Shown: piece by piece, positions 34,020-42,900 of the stretch
Position numbering within the stretch: position 1 is the first letter of the stretch
How the letters are laid out: each line of letters opens with the position of its first letter
Assembly (NCBI GenBank): GCA_017473165.1
Contig: JAFUNA010000023.1
Coordinates: forward strand, 115,605-179,604
Source of the DNA: Clostridia bacterium
GTDB taxonomy: Bacteria > Bacillota > Clostridia > Oscillospirales > Acutalibacteraceae
Length of the DNA stretch: 64,000 nucleotides
Reading direction: 5' to 3'
Position numbers and translations under genes: made by a program
The notes under the pieces: model-generated
Told to the model about the DNA's origin: nothing
Databases searched by the model: none
Seen by the model: the letters and a program-made list of their open reading frames with translations, nothing else

Positions 34020-35135
34020 ATGAAAACTTTAATCAAAAAGCTTCTCAATGCTAAAAACAGACGCAGAATTCTTGAACTTCTGAATAAAATCTGGTGTGCG
34101 TTCTGCAGGTGTCTGCCTGTAAGGAACAGGGTTTTGTTTTTCACAATCAGGGCAAACGGCAGGCTGCTTGACAACGCAAAGGCTGTTTATGATGCACTTG
34201 ATGCAAAAAAAGTTGTCTTTGCTCATATGTTGCCCCACTCAAACAAAATTAAACCCCTTGCCTATTATTATTTGCTGACAAGCAGGGTTATTGTGACTGA
34301 CGATTATGTGCGTTACATCAGATACACAAAGCTTCGCAAGGGTCAGAAGCTGTTTCAGATTTGGCACGCCTGCGGTGCATTCAAGAAATTCGGGCTTGAT
34401 GCACAGTCAAAGCGTACTGCCGACGAAGAAAAAAGAACACATTCGCAGTATTCTGCCGTTGCGGTGACCTCGGAGGAATGCCGCAAGCATTACGCAGGTG
34501 CGTTCGGAATTGACGAGGCAGTTTGTCTGCCCATCGGTCTGCCGAGAACGGACAGGCTTTTTACCGAAAAAAATGAAATGCGTACAAGAGTTTTTGAAAA
34601 GCATCCCGAATTCAGAAATAAAAGGCTTTATCTCTATGCACCCACATTCCGTGAAGAAAACGGCACACAAAAGGAATATAACCCCCGGATTGACTGGTCA
34701 AAATTGAGCGGAGAACTTTGTTCTGACGAAATTCTGATTATCCGCAGACATCCGATTATGAAATACAGATTTTGCGAGGATTATCCCAATATAATCGACC
34801 TTTCCGACGAGTCAACTCTTGATTTGACCGCCGCCTGCGATGTGCTCATAACCGACTATTCATCGGTTATTTATGATGCCTGCCTGCTTGATGTGCCAAC
34901 GGTTTTCTACTGCCCCGATTACAGGGAGTACGAAAGAGGATTTTATCTTAAATTCCCCGACGAACTGCCGGGTGAAATGGTTTCGGAGAGCGAAAAGCTG
35001 CTTTCGGCAATCAGAAATGCAAAAGAAAATCCGCCCGTTGACCGAATTGAAAAATTCAGAAGCGGGCAGATTGAAGCCTGTGACGGTCACGCAACGGAAA
35101 GAGCGGTTGAGCTCATTGAGAGTTGGCTGAAATAA
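34020..35135 (+). CDS. CDP-glycerol/ribitol glycerophosphotransferase family protein
   Basis: A 371-residue TagB/TagF/TarL-family transferase. Conserved segments are QIWHACGAFKKFG, GLPRTDRLF, YAPTFRE, IIRRHPIMK, a catalytic-region ITDYSSVIYDAC and PTVFYCPDYREYERG. These enzymes attach glycerol- or ribitol-phosphate to lipid-linked teichoic acid at the inner membrane face. GCGGAGGAAG precedes the ATG. It is convergent with, and overlaps by 23 bases, a second family member. Confidence 0.9.
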   Translation: MKTLIKKLLNAKNRRRILELLNKIWCAFCRCLPVRNRVLFFTIRANGRLLDNAKAVYDALDAKKVVFAHMLPHSNKIKPLAYYYLLTSRVIVTDDYVRYIRYTKLRKGQKLFQIWHACGAFKKFGLDAQSKRTADEEKRTHSQYSAVAVTSEECRKHYAGAFGIDEAVCLPIGLPRTDRLFTEKNEMRTRVFEKHPEFRNKRLYLYAPTFREENGTQKEYNPRIDWSKLSGELCSDEILIIRRHPIMKYRFCEDYPNIIDLSDESTLDLTAACDVLITDYSSVIYDACLLDVPTVFYCPDYREYERGFYLKFPDELPGEMVSESEKLLSAIRNAKENPPVDRIEKFRSGQIEACDGHATERAVELIESWLK

Positions 35136-36255
35136 CCGTGTTGAATATTCTTTCCGTGTTGTTGCAGTCGATATAATCAAAATTGAAATCTCTGAAGCGG
35201 TGAAGCTTTTCTTCATCGTTTCGGGGATTTTTTATTGCCTCAAGCACGGCGGAAAAATCCTTTGCAACCGTGCCTGGCACATATTTTTCATAGTCAAAAT
35301 AAAACGAGCGTTCTTTTTCGTATTCCTCAAGGTCAAACGCAAAGAAGATGCAGGGCTTTGAAAGCAGGGCAAAATCCATGCAGACCGAGGAATAGTCGGT
35401 TATAAGTAAGTCGCTGATGAGCGTCAAATCGTTTATGTCATGACCGTTTGTTACGTCAACCGTGCCGCTGATTTTTGCACCCGAATTGATTTGAGGGTGG
35501 AGCTTTATCAGCAGACGGTAATCGTCGCCGAGCTCACGGCGGAAGGCTGAAATATCAATGTTATCAAGGATTTTGCGGTCTGTTTCGGGGTCGTCACGGA
35601 AGGTGGGCGCATATAAAATCAGCTTTTTGCCTTTGCATTCGGGATGTTTTTTATCGAATTTCTCACGGATTTCGGAAATATTTCTTTCTTTTAAAAGAGA
35701 ATCTATTCTCGGTGCACCGAGCGGCAGGATTTTGCTCTCGTTAACTCCGAAGGCTTCGGCATAAATCGGCGCAACGTTTTTTGACGAGCAGACAACATAA
35801 TTCAGCCTTTCGGAGCATTTTTTTTCACGCTCACTTACGTCATCGGTGAGAGGTGCGGAAAGTCCGAATTTTTTGAAAGCACCCTCTGCGTGCCAAAGTT
35901 GGGTGATAACGGCATCGGGGCTGAATTTCAGCGAAGCCATGGGCATGAAATTATCGTTGAGAAAAACGTATTTTGAGGTTGCAAGAGCCTTTGCCTTCAC
36001 GGTGAAAAATCCCGCCGCTTTAAGACAGGATGAAACAAGGGGTTTAAGCCCCGAAAAGTCGAGCTTTAAATCCCTTGTGGAAATTGTAACGATGTCATAA
36101 ACGCCCTTGCTTTCGGCATATGCACGCACAAGCCCGAGCGAATCGTAATCGCCTCCGTTATGGGGAGCAACAAATGCAATTCGGTTTTTCTTGACGGGAA
36201 GAATGCGTGACAAATTAAAAAACAGGGCATAGAGAGAATAAAAAAGTTTTTTCAA
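35113..36255 (-). CDS. CDP-glycerol/ribitol glycerophosphotransferase family protein
   Basis: A 380-residue paralogue of the protein at 34020. QLWHAEGAFKKFGLS, GAPRIDSLL, YAPTFRDDP, LLIKLHPQINS and ITDYSSVCMDFALLSKPCIFF are visible. The frame opens at GTG 36264, but this GTG is part of GAGGTGA, and a TTG at 36255 follows 5 bases later, so TTG 36255 is preferred (start KKLFYSLYALFF-like). Last gene of the leftward teichoic acid cluster, directly after the RAYT gene. Confidence 0.88.
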   Translation of the reverse strand: MKKLFYSLYALFFNLSRILPVKKNRIAFVAPHNGGDYDSLGLVRAYAESKGVYDIVTISTRDLKLDFSGLKPLVSSCLKAAGFFTVKAKALATSKYVFLNDNFMPMASLKFSPDAVITQLWHAEGAFKKFGLSAPLTDDVSEREKKCSERLNYVVCSSKNVAPIYAEAFGVNESKILPLGAPRIDSLLKERNISEIREKFDKKHPECKGKKLILYAPTFRDDPETDRKILDNIDISAFRRELGDDYRLLIKLHPQINSGAKISGTVDVTNGHDINDLTLISDLLITDYSSVCMDFALLSKPCIFFAFDLEEYEKERSFYFDYEKYVPGTVAKDFSAVLEAIKNPRNDEEKLHRFRDFNFDYIDCNNTERIFNTVISANSQ

Positions 36256-36272
36256 AACTTTCACCTCGAAGG

Positions 36273-36782
36273 CTATTTTTTATGCTTTTCAAACCACCTC
36301 AACGGGTTTTCATCGATATATTGCCAGATTTCCTCATAATCTCTGTCACATCGAATGGCGTGGTCATAATATGACCTGTGCCAAAGATGTTTGTCAAATG
36401 GCTGATATAATCCGTTTTTCACACCTCTGATATATTCATTGGTTGTCATTGTTTTGAACCAACCCATAATTTGAGGTAAGGGCGACCCTGTGTGGTCGCC
36501 CGTTTTTTCGTTTGTAATACCATGATTAAAAAGAATAAAATGAACGTGGTCGGGCATTATGACATATTTGTCAATTTTCAGTCCCGGATATTTATTTTCC
36601 ATTTCAAGTATCCACTTTTCAATCATTTTATCGGGATTGTTCGGGCGACCACACAGGGTCGCCCCTACGATATCGCCAAACAATCGGGCTTTTTTATGGG
36701 TACAAACGGTTATGAAATAAGCATTGTTTTGCGTGTAATCATAATCTTTTAATCTTATTTGTTTTCTTTTTGGAAGTTCCAT
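36273..36782 (-). CDS. REP-associated tyrosine transposase (RAYT)
   Basis: A 169-residue Y1-type HUH single-strand transposase. The HUH motif appears as MPDHVHFIL and the catalytic Tyr as HRSYYDHAIR; WQYIDENPLRW is the usual C-terminal signature. GGTGA lies 5 bases before ATG 36782 (a GTG at 36791 belongs to that site). Two stretches, VGATLCGRPNN and TGDHTGSPLP, are encoded by REP-like palindromes embedded in frame. The gene fits between two teichoic acid genes with gaps of 5 and about 17 bases, so it uses their transcript. Confidence 0.88.
   Translation of the reverse strand: MELPKRKQIRLKDYDYTQNNAYFITVCTHKKARLFGDIVGATLCGRPNNPDKMIEKWILEMENKYPGLKIDKYVIMPDHVHFILFNHGITNEKTGDHTGSPLPQIMGWFKTMTTNEYIRGVKNGLYQPFDKHLWHRSYYDHAIRCDRDYEEIWQYIDENPLRWFEKHKK
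36480..36501. repeat. REP-like palindrome inside RAYT gene, copy B
   Basis: GGGCGACC (36480-36487), loop CTGTGT, GGTCGCCC (36494-36501). The reverse complement of copy A, so the two copies face each other. It encodes GDHTGSP. Confidence 0.85.
36643..36668. repeat. REP-like palindrome inside RAYT gene, copy A, with GTAG head
   Basis: GGGCGACC (36643-36650), loop ACACAG, GGTCGCCC (36657-36664). On the gene strand it is preceded by GTAG (36668-36665), the tetranucleotide that RAYTs recognise next to REP hairpins in enterobacteria. It encodes VGATLCGRP. Confidence 0.85.
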
Positions 36783-36787
36783 ATTAT

Positions 36788-38032
36788 TCACCGCAGCTTT
36801 AACAAAATTCTTGCTCCGAAAACTATGACAAAATCGGGCAAAAATCCGAACTTGCGTGACTTTTTCAAAATGGAAACAACCTTTAAAAGCCTTGAATCAA
36901 GAGCCTTTTTACCGCTGACCTTAACCGTTATTTTGCCCTTTGGCTTTGCGGGTGAAAATCTGATGTTTTCACGGTCGGGCACATCGGATTTTTCGGGTGC
37001 AATCAGCTCAAAAAGGGGCATGGACTGGGCATAAAGGCTGCTTATAAATTCGGGTGCACAGTCCTTTGCAACAACGCTGACAAACGGCTTTTCGGCTATT
37101 TCAGCTTTGTCAAAAACAGGCTCACCCATGTCCTTGACCGTAAATCTGCATTTTCGCAAGGATTCTTCATCCATTTTCGAGAGAAGAAAACGGCTTCTTT
37201 CATCCATGAATGCAAGAGCCTCGTTATCGCCGCTCCAGAGCAGGCGGTAGAATTCGTTGATGAGCGAAAAATAGTTTTTGTATAAAAGCTCCTGCTTATA
37301 ATCCTCGGGAGCACCCTTTGCGGAGTTATATGCCGAGTCATAGGATTTGCTGAAATCACGAAGCAGCTCAACGCTGACGCATTGTGTTACGGATTGACCA
37401 TCTTCGGGTGCTCTGCGGCGGTATTTCATTGTTGCACCGAAAACGCCCGTAATTTTCGGCTTTGCGGTGTGGATAAATTCCATGAAAAATGCTCCGTCCT
37501 CGCTGTAACGCATGGGCGGGAATTTTACGCCGCTTTCTCGCAGAAGCTCCGTGCGGTAGCATTTATTTGAAACAAGGAAATTCCATAAAAGACGTTTGTC
37601 GAGCCAATCAATTTCACGGTCGGCTGCGATTTTATCAACAATTGCGGTGTATTCCTCGCCGCCGTAGCCGAAACGCATGACTCTGAAAATCGCAAGGTCG
37701 GAATTTGTTTCTTCAAGAGCATTATAAATGTTTTCAAGAGCATCCTCGCCGCCTATAAGGTCATCGCCGTCAAGAAAAATCGTGTATTTGCCTGCTGCGT
37801 GGGTGAAACCGTTGTTGCGGGCAGCGGAAACCCCCGCATTTTCCTGATGAACAGGTAAAATGTTGGGGTTTTTCTTTGCATATTCATCTATGATTTTGCC
37901 GGAATTATCCTTTGAGCCGTCGTTGACAACGATAATCTGAATGTCCTTCAGAGTCTGTCCGAGCAGGCAGTCAAGGGTTTCGGCAATGAATTTTTCGCAG
38001 TTGTAGCAGGGGATAATAACGGATATTTTCAT
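36788..38032 (-). CDS. glycosyltransferase family 2 with long C-terminal region
   Basis: A 414-residue GT-A enzyme. The start MKISVIIPCYN is at ATG 38032 after AAGGGTG; the frame extends to 38164 without a ribosome site. QIIVVNDGSKDNSG and FLDGDDLI give the nucleotide-sugar and metal (DxD) sites, and RYSEDGAFF is the usual acceptor motif. The C-terminal 180 residues are helical. It probably adds a sugar to teichoic acid or another wall glycan, judging from neighbours. Confidence 0.85.
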   Translation of the reverse strand: MKISVIIPCYNCEKFIAETLDCLLGQTLKDIQIIVVNDGSKDNSGKIIDEYAKKNPNILPVHQENAGVSAARNNGFTHAAGKYTIFLDGDDLIGGEDALENIYNALEETNSDLAIFRVMRFGYGGEEYTAIVDKIAADREIDWLDKRLLWNFLVSNKCYRTELLRESGVKFPPMRYSEDGAFFMEFIHTAKPKITGVFGATMKYRRRAPEDGQSVTQCVSVELLRDFSKSYDSAYNSAKGAPEDYKQELLYKNYFSLINEFYRLLWSGDNEALAFMDERSRFLLSKMDEESLRKCRFTVKDMGEPVFDKAEIAEKPFVSVVAKDCAPEFISSLYAQSMPLFELIAPEKSDVPDRENIRFSPAKPKGKITVKVSGKKALDSRLLKVVSILKKSRKFGFLPDFVIVFGARILLKLR

Positions 38033-38063
38033 CTGAAACACCCTTATATTATAATCATTAATA

Positions 38064-39086
38064 TTATTTTTCCCACTTGAGAACGGTTTTGCCGAAGTGA
38101 CGGCTGATGTCAAGGGCAAATGCCTTGTGGATATCGGAAATTGTTTTGACCTCAACAACGTCACCTATGATGTTTTCAAGATATGCGGGGATTTTCGGAT
38201 TTTCGGCAAGCATATCCATTGTACGCTGAAAATCGTCAACACCGCTGCGGCTTGAGCCGAAAAGGTTAAGACCTTTTTCAAGCACCATTCTTGTGTTGAT
38301 GTCAACAAATCTTTCGCTGACGCCCATAAGTCCGATTGAGCCCTCGGGGTTAATCAAATCGATAATCTGGTTAACCGCAAATCGTGAACCTTCGCCGCCT
38401 ACGCATTCAAAAGCGTGGTCGATTTTAAGACCGTCGGGCACATGGTCAACATGATAAACGCCGTCTGCAAAAGCGAAGTAAGAGAGCTTTTCGTAAACCG
38501 TTCCGAAAATATAGAGCTTTGCATCGGGATAAACCGCCTTGAGAACAAGGGCGGTTATGAAGCCGACGTTGCCGTCACCCCAGATTCCGATGGAATCCTT
38601 TCTTGTGTGAGAGAATTTCTCAAAGCGTGAAACCGCATGAACGCCAACGCTGATAAGCTCTGCGAAGGATGCGATTCTGGGGTCAACGCCCTCGGGTACT
38701 CTGACAAGTCTGTCGGGCGGCATATCAATATAATCCCTCAAAAAGCCGTCATATCCGCTGGAGCAGAAGTGGCTGGAGGGGAGATAGTTTTCGGCAATAA
38801 CCTCGTCTTTTTCCGTCGGCATATTGGGAACGGGAACAACGAGCTCGCCGGGCTTATAGTTGCCCGTGGGGTCAAAAACAACCCTTGCAACGCATTCGTG
38901 GATGAGTGCCATGGGCAGCTTTGCCTTTAAAGCCTCACGGCTTCTGTTGCCGAGATAATAGCGCTGGTCCGCCTTGCAGATTGAAAGATAGACGGGGCGC
39001 ATAATAACGCTGTTTTTGATATCCGGCTCTGTGCAGGCAATGTCAATCATGCCGGGTGAAATGAGCCTGTAAACTGCATTAATCAT
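38064..39086 (-). CDS. tarJ: ribitol-5-phosphate dehydrogenase-like zinc enzyme
   Basis: A 340-residue zinc alcohol-dehydrogenase-fold protein. It begins MINAVYRLISPGMIDI and carries the NAD(P)-binding IWGDGNVGF near residue 160, and FECVGGEGS later. Its start overlaps the 3' end of the cytidylyltransferase gene by 8 bases. TarJ reduces D-ribulose-5-phosphate to D-ribitol-5-phosphate with TarI for CDP-ribitol; the pair defines ribitol-type teichoic acid precursor synthesis. Confidence 0.9.
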   Translation of the reverse strand: MINAVYRLISPGMIDIACTEPDIKNSVIMRPVYLSICKADQRYYLGNRSREALKAKLPMALIHECVARVVFDPTGNYKPGELVVPVPNMPTEKDEVIAENYLPSSHFCSSGYDGFLRDYIDMPPDRLVRVPEGVDPRIASFAELISVGVHAVSRFEKFSHTRKDSIGIWGDGNVGFITALVLKAVYPDAKLYIFGTVYEKLSYFAFADGVYHVDHVPDGLKIDHAFECVGGEGSRFAVNQIIDLINPEGSIGLMGVSERFVDINTRMVLEKGLNLFGSSRSGVDDFQRTMDMLAENPKIPAYLENIIGDVVEVKTISDIHKAFALDISRHFGKTVLKWEK

Positions 39087-39795
39087 CGCAATCCTTGCCT
39101 TTCAGTAATGTGTGGGCAACCTTCAAGTCATAGGGATAGGTGATTTTGATGTTGAAAACCTCGCCCTCAACCATGTAAACGTCTTTGTTTTTGATTGAAA
39201 AGATTTTGCAGGCATCGGTGAGGATTGCTTTTTCGTCCTCGGTAAGGCTTGCAAGAACTCTTTCAAGCTCCTTAAGACGGAAGGACTGGGGAGTCTGACC
39301 CTGATACATCATGCTTCTGTCGGGGATTGAGGAAATAATTTTTCCGTCACCGCTTTCAACGATTGTATCCGTTGCGGGAATAACCGTGTCGCAGGCACCG
39401 TATTTAACGGCAGCCTCAACGTTTTCATCGATTATTCTGTGGGTGAGGAAGGGTCTAACGGCGTCGTGGGTGACAATAACAGTGTCCTCTGTTACTTCGC
39501 AATTGTTTTCGATGTATTCAATTGCTTTTTCGAGAGTGCCGTTTCTTGTTGCACCGCCGGAAATAACGGTTATTTTCTTGCCCTCGGGAAGATGCTTTTC
39601 AACAAGAGCCTGTGTGTGAGCAACCCATGCCTTGGGGCAGAGAACAAGAATTTCGTCAATTTTTTCGTTTATAAAGAACTTTTCAATTGTGTGAATGATA
39701 ACGGGCTTTGTGCCGAGCTCAAGATACTGCTTGGGTGTGTCTGAATTGCCCATTCGGCTGCCAATACCGCCCGCAAAAACTGCTGCGAAAACCAT
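39079..39795 (-). CDS. tarI: ribitol-5-phosphate cytidylyltransferase
   Basis: A 238-residue IspD/TarI-family nucleotidyltransferase. Motifs FAGGIGSRMG..TPKQYLELG (CTP binding), HDAVRPFLT and DTVIPATDTI are visible. IspD and TarI cannot be split by these motifs alone, but the overlap with a TarJ-like gene in a teichoic acid cluster supports TarI, which makes CDP-ribitol. Confidence 0.9.
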   Translation of the reverse strand: MVFAAVFAGGIGSRMGNSDTPKQYLELGTKPVIIHTIEKFFINEKIDEILVLCPKAWVAHTQALVEKHLPEGKKITVISGGATRNGTLEKAIEYIENNCEVTEDTVIVTHDAVRPFLTHRIIDENVEAAVKYGACDTVIPATDTIVESGDGKIISSIPDRSMMYQGQTPQSFRLKELERVLASLTEDEKAILTDACKIFSIKNKDVYMVEGEVFNIKITYPYDLKVAHTLLKGKDCDD

Positions 39796-39815
39796 TAAAA
39801 ATCAGTCCTTTCGCT

Positions 39816-40562
39816 TTATTTTACTCCCTTGACCATATCGTCATAGAGCTTGCAGATTTCCTTTGCATCGCCCTGTGCAATGAGCTTGCCGTGGTCAAGA
39901 ATAATTGCCTTGTTGCAGATGTTGAGCACCTGCTGTGTGCTGTGGGAAACAAACAAAACCGTTGTTCCCTTGTCGAACATTGAGCGAACTTTTTCTTCGC
40001 TCTTTTTTCTGAATTTTGCGTCGCCTACGGAGAGAACCTCGTCAAGAATGAGGATCTCGGGTTCAACCGCCGTTGCAATTGCAAAGCCCAACCTTGCTCT
40101 CATTCCCGAGGAATAGTTTTTGACGGGAACGTCAATAAAATCCTTAAGCTCCGAAAATTCGACGATTTCGTTATATTTTTCCTCGATGAACTTTCTGGAA
40201 TAGCCCATGGTTGCGCCGTAGAGGAAAATGTTTTCCTTACCCGAATAGTTCATGTCGAAGCCCGCACCGAGCTCAAGCATGGGTGCGATTACTCCGTTGA
40301 CCTTAACGCTGCCTTTTGTGGGCTTGAGAACACCTGCGATAACCTTGAGCAGGGTTGATTTTCCCGCACCGTTGAAGCCGAGAACGCCAACTCTTTCACC
40401 CTTTTCAACGGTGAAGGTTATGTCGTTAAGTGCCCAGAATTCCGTGAAATGAAGCCTTCTTGTCAAAAGCTTTATAAAGTATTCTTTTAAATTGTCAACC
40501 TTCTCTTTGTTGAGATTGAACATCATGCTCATATGGTCAACAACAATTGCAGGTTTACTCAT
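39816..40562 (-). CDS. tagH: teichoic acid ABC exporter, ATP-binding subunit
   Basis: A 248-residue ABC ATPase of the polysaccharide-export type. Walker A GFNGAGKST, signature YSSGMRARLGFA, Walker B ILILDEVLSVGD and switch VSHS are present. It has no extended C-terminal domain, unlike Bacillus TagH. With the adjacent TagG it flips completed teichoic acid across the membrane. Confidence 0.92.
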   Translation of the reverse strand: MSKPAIVVDHMSMMFNLNKEKVDNLKEYFIKLLTRRLHFTEFWALNDITFTVEKGERVGVLGFNGAGKSTLLKVIAGVLKPTKGSVKVNGVIAPMLELGAGFDMNYSGKENIFLYGATMGYSRKFIEEKYNEIVEFSELKDFIDVPVKNYSSGMRARLGFAIATAVEPEILILDEVLSVGDAKFRKKSEEKVRSMFDKGTTVLFVSHSTQQVLNICNKAIILDHGKLIAQGDAKEICKLYDDMVKGVK

Positions 40563-40577
40563 AAGGTTATCCTTTCA

Positions 40578-41387
40578 TCAGATGTGAAGAATGAATTTAT
40601 CCTGTTTCTTATAGAATGCCCACAGACCTATTATAACCGTCAGCAGGCTGAAGCCCAGAGCATACCAGAAATGGTTCATGTTGAACATTTCGCCGTAGAG
40701 CACGCAGCTTCTGAACATATTTGTTATTGCATAGAGCGGATTTGCCATGAGAGCCATTTTAACAAATCTGTTTGTGATGCCAAGCTGGTCAACGTGATAG
40801 AAAATGGGGGTCAGATAGAAAAGAAGCATACAGAACACCTCATAGAGATATTCAACGTCCTTGAAGAAAACCTCAAGTGTGCTTAAAATCAGACCGACAC
40901 CAACGCTTAAGATAAGCAGGATGAGAATGGGAACGGGTGAAAGGAAAATGTAGCCGTTGATAATCGGAGGCTTGTCCGAGAAGAAATAGAAATAGATTAT
41001 GAAACAGGCAAGCACCGTCAGCGAAATCAGAAACGTTACGAAGTTTGCGATAACGTTTGAGAGGGGGTATATGTATTTGGGAACATACACCTTTTTGATG
41101 ACCGATGCGCTGAGTCTTATTGAACGCATTGCTCTTTTTGTTGACTGGGTGAAGAATTCATAGATAAGACGTCCGCAGAGAAGATAAATCGGGAAATTTA
41201 CCATATCTGCCCTCTTGCTGCCGAAAACTCCGCCGAAAACAAGCACAAGAACAATCGTTGTGAGCAGGGGCTGCAGGAATGTCCAGAAAATACCGAGAAC
41301 GGAGTTTCTGTATTGCAGCTTGATGTTCTTTCGGACGATTTCATACAGAAGGTATCTGTATTTATAGAAATTTTTTAGATACTTCAT
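40578..41387 (-). CDS. tagG: teichoic acid ABC exporter, permease subunit
   Basis: A 269-residue ABC-2 permease with six hydrophobic helices and the RYRNSVLGIFWTFLQPLL-like N-terminal motif (here LQYRNSVLGIFWTFLQPLL). The frame opens at 41423 inside the upstream gene without a ribosome site; ATG 41387, after the upstream stop, is preferred. Partner of TagH, 15 bases apart. Confidence 0.92.
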   Translation of the reverse strand: MKYLKNFYKYRYLLYEIVRKNIKLQYRNSVLGIFWTFLQPLLTTIVLVLVFGGVFGSKRADMVNFPIYLLCGRLIYEFFTQSTKRAMRSIRLSASVIKKVYVPKYIYPLSNVIANFVTFLISLTVLACFIIYFYFFSDKPPIINGYIFLSPVPILILLILSVGVGLILSTLEVFFKDVEYLYEVFCMLLFYLTPIFYHVDQLGITNRFVKMALMANPLYAITNMFRSCVLYGEMFNMNHFWYALGFSLLTVIIGLWAFYKKQDKFILHI

Positions 41388-41407
41388 ATTATTTTCCGTT
41401 TCCCTTG

Positions 41408-42169
41408 TTATTTCAGACCCCATTTTGCAAAATAATGCAGCATGGACTGAATCTGAATAAGTTTGAGTTTGAAATTCTTTTTGGATTCACGGCCCCATTC
41501 ATGATAGACCGTTGCACGGGGATAATAAACGGTTCTGTATCTCGAATTAACCTCAAGAGTGAGGTCGCTGTCCTCAAAATACATGAAATACTTTTTGTCA
41601 AAGCCGCCGATTTCCTTGAAGAGCTTTGTTCTGATGAACATGAAGCAGCCTGTGGCGTTCTGAATATCAACGGGCTTTGAAAGGTCGCAATCCATCATTG
41701 CGTATTCCTTGAGCAGCTTGCTTGGCTCGCCGTTACCTCTCATTCGGCTGGCTGCGAGATAGAGGGGAGTGGGGCGGCGTTTGCCGAGAATCTGGAGTCT
41801 GCCGTCGGGAAATCTGATTTCGGGTGAAACCATTCCCACATCGCCGTTTGAGTCAAGAAAAGCCGCAAGCTTTGAGATAACGTCATCTCTGACAATGATG
41901 TCGGGATTGATGATTGCGTGGTAATCGGAGTCAAGCATATCCATTATGAGATTGTGTCCCGCACCGAAGCCGATGTTTCCGGTGCTTCGGATGAGTGTAA
42001 CCTCGGGATAGTGCTTCTCTATATGCTCAATCGTTCCGTCTGTTGAGCCGTTGTCGACAACGAACATTCTGAACGGAGCCTCGGTGCATTTTAAGAGTGA
42101 ACCCAGAGCATTGTCAATGGTTGCAATGTTATTGTAGGTCACTATGCAGCCGGTTACGGTTTTATTCAT
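41408..42169 (-). CDS. glycosyltransferase family 2 (rhamnosyltransferase-like)
   Basis: A 253-residue GT2 enzyme. VDNGSTDGTIEHIEKHYPE, GFGAGHNLIMD, AIINPDIIV (metal site) and the acceptor-side FDKKYFMYFEDSDLTLE are visible, a pattern usual for rhamnosyl-type transferases. Probably decorates or primes wall polysaccharide; the order next to tagG supports this. Confidence 0.87.
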   Translation of the reverse strand: MNKTVTGCIVTYNNIATIDNALGSLLKCTEAPFRMFVVDNGSTDGTIEHIEKHYPEVTLIRSTGNIGFGAGHNLIMDMLDSDYHAIINPDIIVRDDVISKLAAFLDSNGDVGMVSPEIRFPDGRLQILGKRRPTPLYLAASRMRGNGEPSKLLKEYAMMDCDLSKPVDIQNATGCFMFIRTKLFKEIGGFDKKYFMYFEDSDLTLEVNSRYRTVYYPRATVYHEWGRESKKNFKLKLIQIQSMLHYFAKWGLK

Positions 42170-42205
42170 TTATATATTCCTTTCCAAGGCACATATTGGA
42201 AAAAA

Positions 42206-42895
42206 TTATTTTATCCTTGCCACAGATAAAAGCATCTTCAGCCGCCACTTGATTTTTTGCACCGTGCTTGTTTTGCCGCCGGTTACGTTTTCGCCGTGCC
42301 TTCGCCATTTAATAAGACTTTCGGGAAGAAGCACGGTTTTATAACCTTTTTTCATGGCGGCAAGAGCAATCCACCAGTCATGCATCGGAAGCTCGTTGGG
42401 GAAGGGGAGCGAATCCGCCATGACCTTTCGGGTAAACGCCATGCAGCAGCCCACAAAGGAATTCCTTATGAGGTTTTTTGTAAACGAGGCGTTTGAGCCG
42501 TGAACGGCAAAAAACGAGGGGTCTGTTATATTGAGGCTGCCGTCGGTTACGGCGGCATCGTGGAGCACAAGGTCCGCACCGTTTCGGATTTCGGCAAGAA
42601 CCTTTTGAACCTTGTCGGGCATCCAGACATCGTCCTGGTCGCTCAAAAAAATCACGTCGCCCGTGCAGGCGTTGAGGGCATTCTCAAAATTTCTGACAAC
42701 GCCCTTGCCCTGCCCCTCAATATATCTGATTCTTTTATCATGGATTTCGGCAACTGCCTCACGGGTTTTGCCCGCGGGGAAGTCATCCGAAACGATTATT
42801 TCGTCATTCTCGCCGAGCTGACAAAGAATTGAATTCAGCTGCTCGGCAATATACCGCTCGCCTTTGTAGGCGGCAAGTGCAACCGAAATTTTCAT
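42206..42895 (-). CDS. glycosyltransferase family 2
   Basis: A 229-residue GT2 protein. ISVALAAYKGERYIAEQL, IIVSDDF, FLSDQDDVWMPDKV (metal site) and MHDWWIALAA match rhamnosyl/galactosyl wall transferases such as those using dTDP-rhamnose. Lies 5 bases from the lysS stop. Confidence 0.87.
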   Translation of the reverse strand: MKISVALAAYKGERYIAEQLNSILCQLGENDEIIVSDDFPAGKTREAVAEIHDKRIRYIEGQGKGVVRNFENALNACTGDVIFLSDQDDVWMPDKVQKVLAEIRNGADLVLHDAAVTDGSLNITDPSFFAVHGSNASFTKNLIRNSFVGCCMAFTRKVMADSLPFPNELPMHDWWIALAAMKKGYKTVLLPESLIKWRRHGENVTGGKTSTVQKIKWRLKMLLSVARIK

Positions 42896-42900
42896 GTTGA

